Assembly (NCBI GenBank): GCA_964638795.1
Contig: CAZXAX010000051.1
Coordinates: 1-12,234, forward strand
Reading direction: 5' to 3'
Length of the DNA: 12,234 nucleotides
DNA from: CAIYHK01 sp964638795
GTDB lineage: Bacteria; Actinomycetota; Acidimicrobiia; Acidimicrobiales; Ilumatobacteraceae
Positions 8,436 through 12,234 of this stretch are shown one piece after another. Numbering within the stretch: the stretch's first letter is position 1; the number at the start of each line of letters is the position of its first letter. The position numbers and the translations under genes are program-made. The notes under the pieces were generated by a model. The model searched no databases. It was not told the origin of the DNA and was given only the letters and a program-made list of their open reading frames with translations.

Positions 8436-9497
8436 TCAGTTTGGGGTGTCCCAGTCCCAGTCCGTGATTTGATCCTGGCCGGAAATGTGAATGAGCTGGT
8501 TAGTTAACTCGATACCCAGGGAAGTCGCCAGCAAAAAGCTGATCAATGTGGCCGAAGGCGAATTTCGATCTATGGAGTTGAAAATTCTAATTACTGTCTC
8601 TGGCTTGAGCTTTCTCGTCCTTGATTCAGTTAGCAATTGCAGAATGTGAGCAATGGCGATTGGTGGAAGCTCGCTGGTAAAGGCCTTGGGATAGGTGTCG
8701 GCCAGAAGTTGCAGGGCTGTGGTGGTCTGTTCACTTGGCTCGCTAAGCGGCTTTTCTTTCGCGCTTTCCAATGCAGTGAGAAGAATCTCTCGGTGCACCT
8801 TTTTCTTGAGGGGATCTTTTTTCAGTCGCGAATCTATCCACTCGATTGCACACGCAATATAGAACTGCTCCGAGTCGCGCGTTGAGGAAACTGCGTCTGC
8901 GATCCGCCGAACGTTACTGAGCAGAGTTTCAATGTGGGCTGGCTTTGCCTTGATTTGTTCGTTTGGGCGCAATACGAGTCGCGCAATGTCGTCCCATTTG
9001 TATTTATCTACCCTCTTCGTCTCTGAAGACAGGCCGATATGAAATGCCCGCTGCAAACGATCTGCGGCATCACACGATGCGTGGACGGTCTCATTAGTGA
9101 TCCAATAGACCCACGACTTTTCAAAGATTGGCTCCGCGAGCCTTACCCCACACTTTTCACCGATATTGCGGTAGTACTCAAAGTGCTCAAGTGCAACTGG
9201 ATGATGTTTCAAAACATCTGCAAGTGACAGATGAAGAATCTCTGAGGGATTTGAACGGTGTCCACGCTTGAGTTTTGTCCAGCCCTCATTGATCACTAAC
9301 ACAAAAAGGTCGACCGATGACCCCAACTTGGTGAATGGAGCCGAAGCAAAAACTTTTTCCATCTCGCGCTCTGATGCGGGAACTGATACTACAACTGGGC
9401 GGCGCTTGCTCATCCGAATTGATCCACGTGCACATAGGTTCAACCATTCAGTTGAGTTAATTGCGAGCAATGTTTGACGTGAATCAGCTTGGGTCAT
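8436..9497 (-). CDS. Uncharacterised 353-residue protein paired with a superfamily 1 helicase
   Basis: I do not recognise this protein. It is 353 residues, soluble-looking, with no signal peptide, no hydrophobic span long enough for a membrane segment, no Walker motif and no obvious nuclease signature. The N-terminus (LLAINSTEWLNLC) and the stretch SSVDLFVLVINEGW look like ordered alpha/beta structure. From about residue 120 it appears mainly helical and charged, with a Lys-rich patch (SRLKKDPLKKKVHR) that could touch nucleic acid. It ends in the acidic, Trp-containing tail ITDWDWDTPN. Its ATG lies 2 nt after the stop of the helicase gene, with no strong ribosome-binding site of its own, which implies translational coupling and probably a joint function. 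An alternative start at 9413 (MSKRRP) cannot be excluded. Composition is near 48% G+C where I counted, lower than recBCD. A role as effector or partner of the helicase is inference from context only. Confidence 0.85.
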   Translation of the reverse strand: MTQADSRQTLLAINSTEWLNLCARGSIRMSKRRPVVVSVPASEREMEKVFASAPFTKLGSSVDLFVLVINEGWTKLKRGHRSNPSEILHLSLADVLKHHPVALEHFEYYRNIGEKCGVRLAEPIFEKSWVYWITNETVHASCDAADRLQRAFHIGLSSETKRVDKYKWDDIARLVLRPNEQIKAKPAHIETLLSNVRRIADAVSSTRDSEQFYIACAIEWIDSRLKKDPLKKKVHREILLTALESAKEKPLSEPSEQTTTALQLLADTYPKAFTSELPPIAIAHILQLLTESRTRKLKPETVIRIFNSIDRNSPSATLISFLLATSLGIELTNQLIHISGQDQITDWDWDTPN

Positions 9498-9499
9498 TA

Positions 9500-10651
9500 T
9501 TAGTAGGTACGTTTCTGCTTGTTGAAGGGCTCGAGAAGGTGATCGGGAATCTCTTCAATAAATCTATGTGGCTCACCGTGGTATGAAAGGTATAGGCGCT
9601 CCCGTGCTCTCGTCGTTGCCACAAAAAACAGGCGCCGCTCCTGGTCGTCCGAAGCGCCTTTCATAGGTTCAAGCGATACGCCCTCAGTGAGGTGTGGCAG
9701 AAACACATTGGCGAAGTCCAAACCTTTCGCACTGTGATACGTCATCAAATACACCATCTTCTTCGTATCACTGTCATAAAGTGATCCGCTACCACTACCA
9801 AAAACTTGCAATGGTGACTTGTTGCGTTTCAGGTAAGCATTTACATCCTTGAAAGGATCAGCCTGTTCCCCGGGCTCTGGACGCTCGCGCTCCTTAACAC
9901 TCGGCGCTATGCCGGTATAGCCATTGGAATTAGCGATTGCTGTGATGAACTTATCCATCAAATCCTTGCTAGGTAGCAAGATTGCACTCGGACTCTCTTT
10001 GGCAGACAAGCGCAATGATTCCTCAAACATTGTTATGAATTCTTCATTCATTGATGAACCGCGGTACACACGTGCCCGTTCATTGTCTTGACGCACTGTG
10101 GTCTGACTTACAACTTTGGCATCTGTGTAGACAGACGTAGCAATTTCAAAAATGTTCTCATTGATACGATGGATCTCGCGAAGTTGGTGATCTTTGGGTC
10201 GTTTAAGAACTGCATTTAGCTCAGCGACCGAGCAAGCAGAACGATAAATAGATTGATCCAAATCTGCAGCGATAACTAGAACATCAGATTTCCGAGCCAA
10301 CGTTGGCAGAAGTTTTTTAGGGATATCTTGCATTTCGTCCGCGACTACAAGATCGTAGTTATTGCGCAGTTTTCCTAGGCCATTGAACGTTGAAATATCA
10401 ACTTTGTGCTTGGCATTTTCAGTAAGACCGGACTCAACAAGATCTTTGAGCGCATGCGTGTAAGTTGCAAAGCACACTTTTACCGGAGGCTTCGTATGAG
10501 CCAGGCGTTCCAAAACATGAGTAAGCACGATGGTTTTACCTGATCCAGCAAAACCTTTTACCCAGTGATTTTCATCTCGGTTGTCAAGAATATTCTCAAT
10601 AGCACGTGCCTGAACGGCATCGAGATCGTTGACAGAAACCATCCACTTCAT
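9500..10651 (-). CDS. Compact UvrD/Rep-like superfamily 1 helicase or ATPase
   Basis: This is a 383-residue ATP-dependent helicase-like protein. Motifs in order are Walker A GFAGSGKT (33-40), Ia CFATYTHALKDLV (60-72), a TFN box, Walker B VVADEMQD with D105-E106 and Q108-D109, motif III AADLDQSIYRSA with Q133, motif IV LREIHRINENI with R162, motif V TYHSAKGLDF (304-313), and motif VI FVATTRAR (343-350). Only about 30 residues separate motif Ia from Walker B, so the 1B insertion of full-size UvrD is missing. The 2B region is also reduced, and no nuclease domain is present. The open frame continues upstream to 10858, but I choose 10651 because GGAGG sits 6 nt before it and the protein then begins just ahead of the helicase core. 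Local composition is low (about 42% G+C in one line counted). It is first in a two-gene unit. It could serve repair or phage defence, and substrate and polarity cannot be read from the sequence. Confidence 0.93.
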   Translation of the reverse strand: MKWMVSVNDLDAVQARAIENILDNRDENHWVKGFAGSGKTIVLTHVLERLAHTKPPVKVCFATYTHALKDLVESGLTENAKHKVDISTFNGLGKLRNNYDLVVADEMQDIPKKLLPTLARKSDVLVIAADLDQSIYRSACSVAELNAVLKRPKDHQLREIHRINENIFEIATSVYTDAKVVSQTTVRQDNERARVYRGSSMNEEFITMFEESLRLSAKESPSAILLPSKDLMDKFITAIANSNGYTGIAPSVKERERPEPGEQADPFKDVNAYLKRNKSPLQVFGSGSGSLYDSDTKKMVYLMTYHSAKGLDFANVFLPHLTEGVSLEPMKGASDDQERRLFFVATTRARERLYLSYHGEPHRFIEEIPDHLLEPFNKQKRTY

Positions 10652-10657
10652 AAAGAG

Positions 10658-10662
10658 CCTCC
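10658..10662 (-). promoter_or_regulatory. Ribosome-binding site of the compact helicase gene
   Basis: On the minus strand, GGAGG precedes ATG at 10651 by 6 nt. This near-perfect site decides the start and argues against the 69-codon N-terminal extension that the open frame would allow. Confidence 0.85.
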
Positions 10663-10752
10663 ATTGAAATAGGGATATAGTGACGATAGCTGAGAGCTGT
10701 AGCACCGTAATTTGAGAAAGAAAGAGACAATCGACTATCTGGAAATGCGTCA

Positions 10753-10769
10753 CGTTAAATGGTGTAACG
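10753..10769. promoter_or_regulatory. Short inverted repeat, possible operator
   Basis: CGTTA (10753-10757) and TAACG (10765-10769) form a 5-bp dyad with a 7-nt centre, roughly half of a typical operator in arm length. It overlaps the weak -35 candidate of the plus-strand helicase. A direct repeat GGTGTA (10761-10766 and 10775-10780) lies in the same place. A dyad of this size can arise by chance. Confidence 0.2.
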
Positions 10770-10860
10770 CCCCTGGTGTAGGTTTTACCGATGTCATGGT
10801 CCAATTTCCCCAGAAACACTTGCATGCGGCATTTTGAAATCTGCGTTGGTGGCACCATCC

Positions 10861-10865
10861 AGGAG
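10861..10865 (+). promoter_or_regulatory. Ribosome-binding site of the SNF2-like helicase gene
   Basis: AGGAG precedes ATG at 10874 by 8 nt, which supports this start. Confidence 0.8.
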
Positions 10866-10873
10866 TTCTGACC

Positions 10874-12234
10874 ATGCTTAGTTCATTAGACGATCTCAAG
10901 CCAGGCCTTCGGTTGGATGGTTTGGTGGCTGGCGAGTCGGTCTTGGTGGTTGCTATTGAGCATCATGGGGCGTCATCAGTGACACTCACATTCCGTCCCA
11001 AAAATGGGAAGCCCGACGATGTGCTGATCACGACAGACGATCTGGTCCGTCTTTCGACCGTCGCGGACAAGCGTTGGACATTCAATGCAGATGGTGATCA
11101 TTTCCGCCTTGCATCTGAGGCAAGACGTATGCGCTACGCCCACCTGGCTGATCCTTTTGCGGCAGTGGACACTTCGGCGATTGAGCCTTATCCGCATCAG
11201 ATAGATGCTGTGTACAACCGATTCCTCGACCAGCGGCCGATTCGCTTCTTGTTGGCTGACGATCCGGGAGCGGGCAAGACCATCATGTCGGGTTTGCTGA
11301 TCCGCGAGCTAATAATTCGGGGCGACCTTGCAAGATGTCTGATTGTCGCGCCTGGAAGTTTGGTTGAGCAGTGGCAGGACGAGCTCTGGGAGAAATTCCA
11401 ACTCAACTTTGATCTCATGTCTCGATCGCAGGTTGAAGCCTCTAGAACAGGCAATCCATTTCTTGAGAAGAATCTTCTCATTGCACGCGTGGATCAGTTG
11501 GCTCGAGCCGAAGATCTTAAGGCCAAATTGAGAATTTCAGATTGGGATCTCATCATCGTTGATGAAGCCCACAAGATGTCGGCACATCTATACGGAAACG
11601 AGCTCAAGACAAGCCTACGGTTTGATCTCGGGCAGCTTCTTCGTGAACAGACACGCCATTTTCTGCTGTTGACGGCCACTCCACACAATGGCAAGAACGA
11701 AGATTTCCTCGCCTTCATGTCACTACTCGATCCCGAGAGGTTTGCCGGTCGCATACGCGACGGAAAAGTGCCCGATGTCAGCGATGTCATGCGTCGGCTA
11801 GTCAAGGAAAATCTGCTGACGTTTGAGGGCAAACCATTGTTCCCGCCGCGAAGCTCATCCTCTCCTAGCTTCAAACTCTCCGGACTTGAGGAGCAGCTCT
11901 ACGAAGAAGTAACTACCTACGTTCAGAACGGAATGAATCGTGCTGATCAACTTTCGCAAGCTGGAGACAAGCGACGTGGTCTCATGGTCGGCTTCGCATT
12001 GGCGGGTCTGCAGCGGCGTTTGGCATCTTCGCCAGAGGCGATTTTCCAATCGCTCCGTCGTCGCCATGAGCGGCTCACCATTCAGCGCGATGAGTTGCGA
12101 CGGCTTGCAGCATCAGGAGGCAAAATCAGGCTTTCCGAACTGCCCAAAGGTGTCAATCTTGGCGACCTTGAGGATTTTGACTTCGATGAATTCGACGACG
12201 AGGAACTTGAGGAACTTGAAGACGCATTTATTGA
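10874..12234 (+). CDS. SNF2/RapA-like DEAH helicase, DrmD-like, 3' end outside window
   Basis: This is an open frame of 453 codons that runs off the window. The first 100 or so residues form a small N-terminal domain (LKPGLRLDGL). A superfamily 2 helicase first lobe follows: PHQ at 107-109, Walker A DDPGAGKT (129-136), motif Ia IVAPGSLVEQWQDEL, DEAH box at 230-233 (IVDEAHKMSA), and motif III TATPHNGK from 267. LASSPEAIFQSLRRR and a strongly acidic stretch (FDEFDDEELEELED) end the visible part, and the second lobe is not included. The layout and wording match, from memory, the SNF2-family helicases of class 1 DISARM (DrmD) and related methylase-associated defence loci. In those loci the helicase would remodel or translocate on double-stranded DNA. 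SNF2 helicase identity is firm. DrmD assignment is moderate, since the diagnostic neighbours (drmMI, drmA, drmB, drmC, or DUF1156/DUF499 genes) would lie downstream. A serine run (SSSSPS, about 327-332) stands where I expect conserved residues. Confidence 0.9.
   Translation, partial: MLSSLDDLKPGLRLDGLVAGESVLVVAIEHHGASSVTLTFRPKNGKPDDVLITTDDLVRLSTVADKRWTFNADGDHFRLASEARRMRYAHLADPFAAVDTSAIEPYPHQIDAVYNRFLDQRPIRFLLADDPGAGKTIMSGLLIRELIIRGDLARCLIVAPGSLVEQWQDELWEKFQLNFDLMSRSQVEASRTGNPFLEKNLLIARVDQLARAEDLKAKLRISDWDLIIVDEAHKMSAHLYGNELKTSLRFDLGQLLREQTRHFLLLTATPHNGKNEDFLAFMSLLDPERFAGRIRDGKVPDVSDVMRRLVKENLLTFEGKPLFPPRSSSSPSFKLSGLEEQLYEEVTTYVQNGMNRADQLSQAGDKRRGLMVGFALAGLQRRLASSPEAIFQSLRRRHERLTIQRDELRRLAASGGKIRLSELPKGVNLGDLEDFDFDEFDDEELEELEDAFI

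Larger units (their letters stand above)
10652..10873. promoter_or_regulatory. Divergent intergenic region with weak promoter candidates
   Basis: This stretch of 222 nt separates two divergent genes and must hold both promoters unless one is transcribed from elsewhere. For the minus-strand pair, TTACGG (10710-10705) and TATCGT (10688-10683) are spaced by 16 nt and would give a short leader. For the plus-strand helicase, TTAAAT (10755-10760) and TAGGTT (10779-10784) are spaced by 18 nt. Both are poor matches to sigma-70-type consensus and are offered only as candidates. I see no terminator, tRNA or riboswitch here. Confidence 0.3.

Noticed and set aside
9500..10651. Gabija GajB helicase.
   Set aside because: Its partner has no GajA features (no ABC-type ATPase or TOPRIM motif) and the helicase is shorter than expected.
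10652..10858. The minus-strand helicase frame stays open for 69 further codons up to an ATG at 10858.
   Set aside because: A strong GGAGG sits just before ATG 10651. The extension lies before the helicase core, looks like translated intergenic DNA, and would nearly reach the neighbour's start.

Overview
This window appears to come from an actinobacterium, with moderate confidence. The gene order recC-recB-recD and protein lengths of about 1081, 1096 and 610 residues resemble the mycobacterial recBCD operon. G+C by eye is only in the mid-50s for the recBCD part, lower than in mycobacteria or streptomycetes. That would fit one of the moderate-G+C aquatic or soil actinobacterial lineages, but no rRNA or tRNA is present to settle the lineage.

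Region 1 (32-8403, + strand) is a complete, tightly packed recC-recB-recD operon. recC and recB are separated by 10 nt containing a small tandem duplication. recB and recD overlap by 8 nt. All helicase motifs of RecB and RecD and the catalytic residues of the RecB nuclease are visible, so the genes look functional. Together they would encode the heterotrimeric helicase-nuclease that processes double-strand breaks and degrades linear foreign DNA.

Region 2 (8436-10651, - strand) converges on recD after only 32 nt. It holds a two-gene unit: first a compact 383-residue superfamily 1 helicase, then, 2 nt after its stop, a 353-residue protein I cannot assign. This block is visibly more A+T-rich than recBCD in the lines I counted (about 42-48% G+C), which suggests horizontal acquisition.

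Region 3 (10874 to the window end, + strand) is divergent from region 2 across a 222-nt intergenic stretch. It begins a large SNF2/RapA-like DEAH helicase. Its N-terminal part matches my recollection of DrmD, the SNF2 helicase of class 1 DISARM and related phage-defence loci. The window stops before its C-terminal helicase lobe.

The most interesting reading is that a defence island begins immediately 3' of recD. The two-gene helicase plus orphan module is then a candidate undescribed defence or repair system lying between housekeeping recBCD and a DISARM-like locus. This is inference from context. No effector domain was recognised in the orphan protein.
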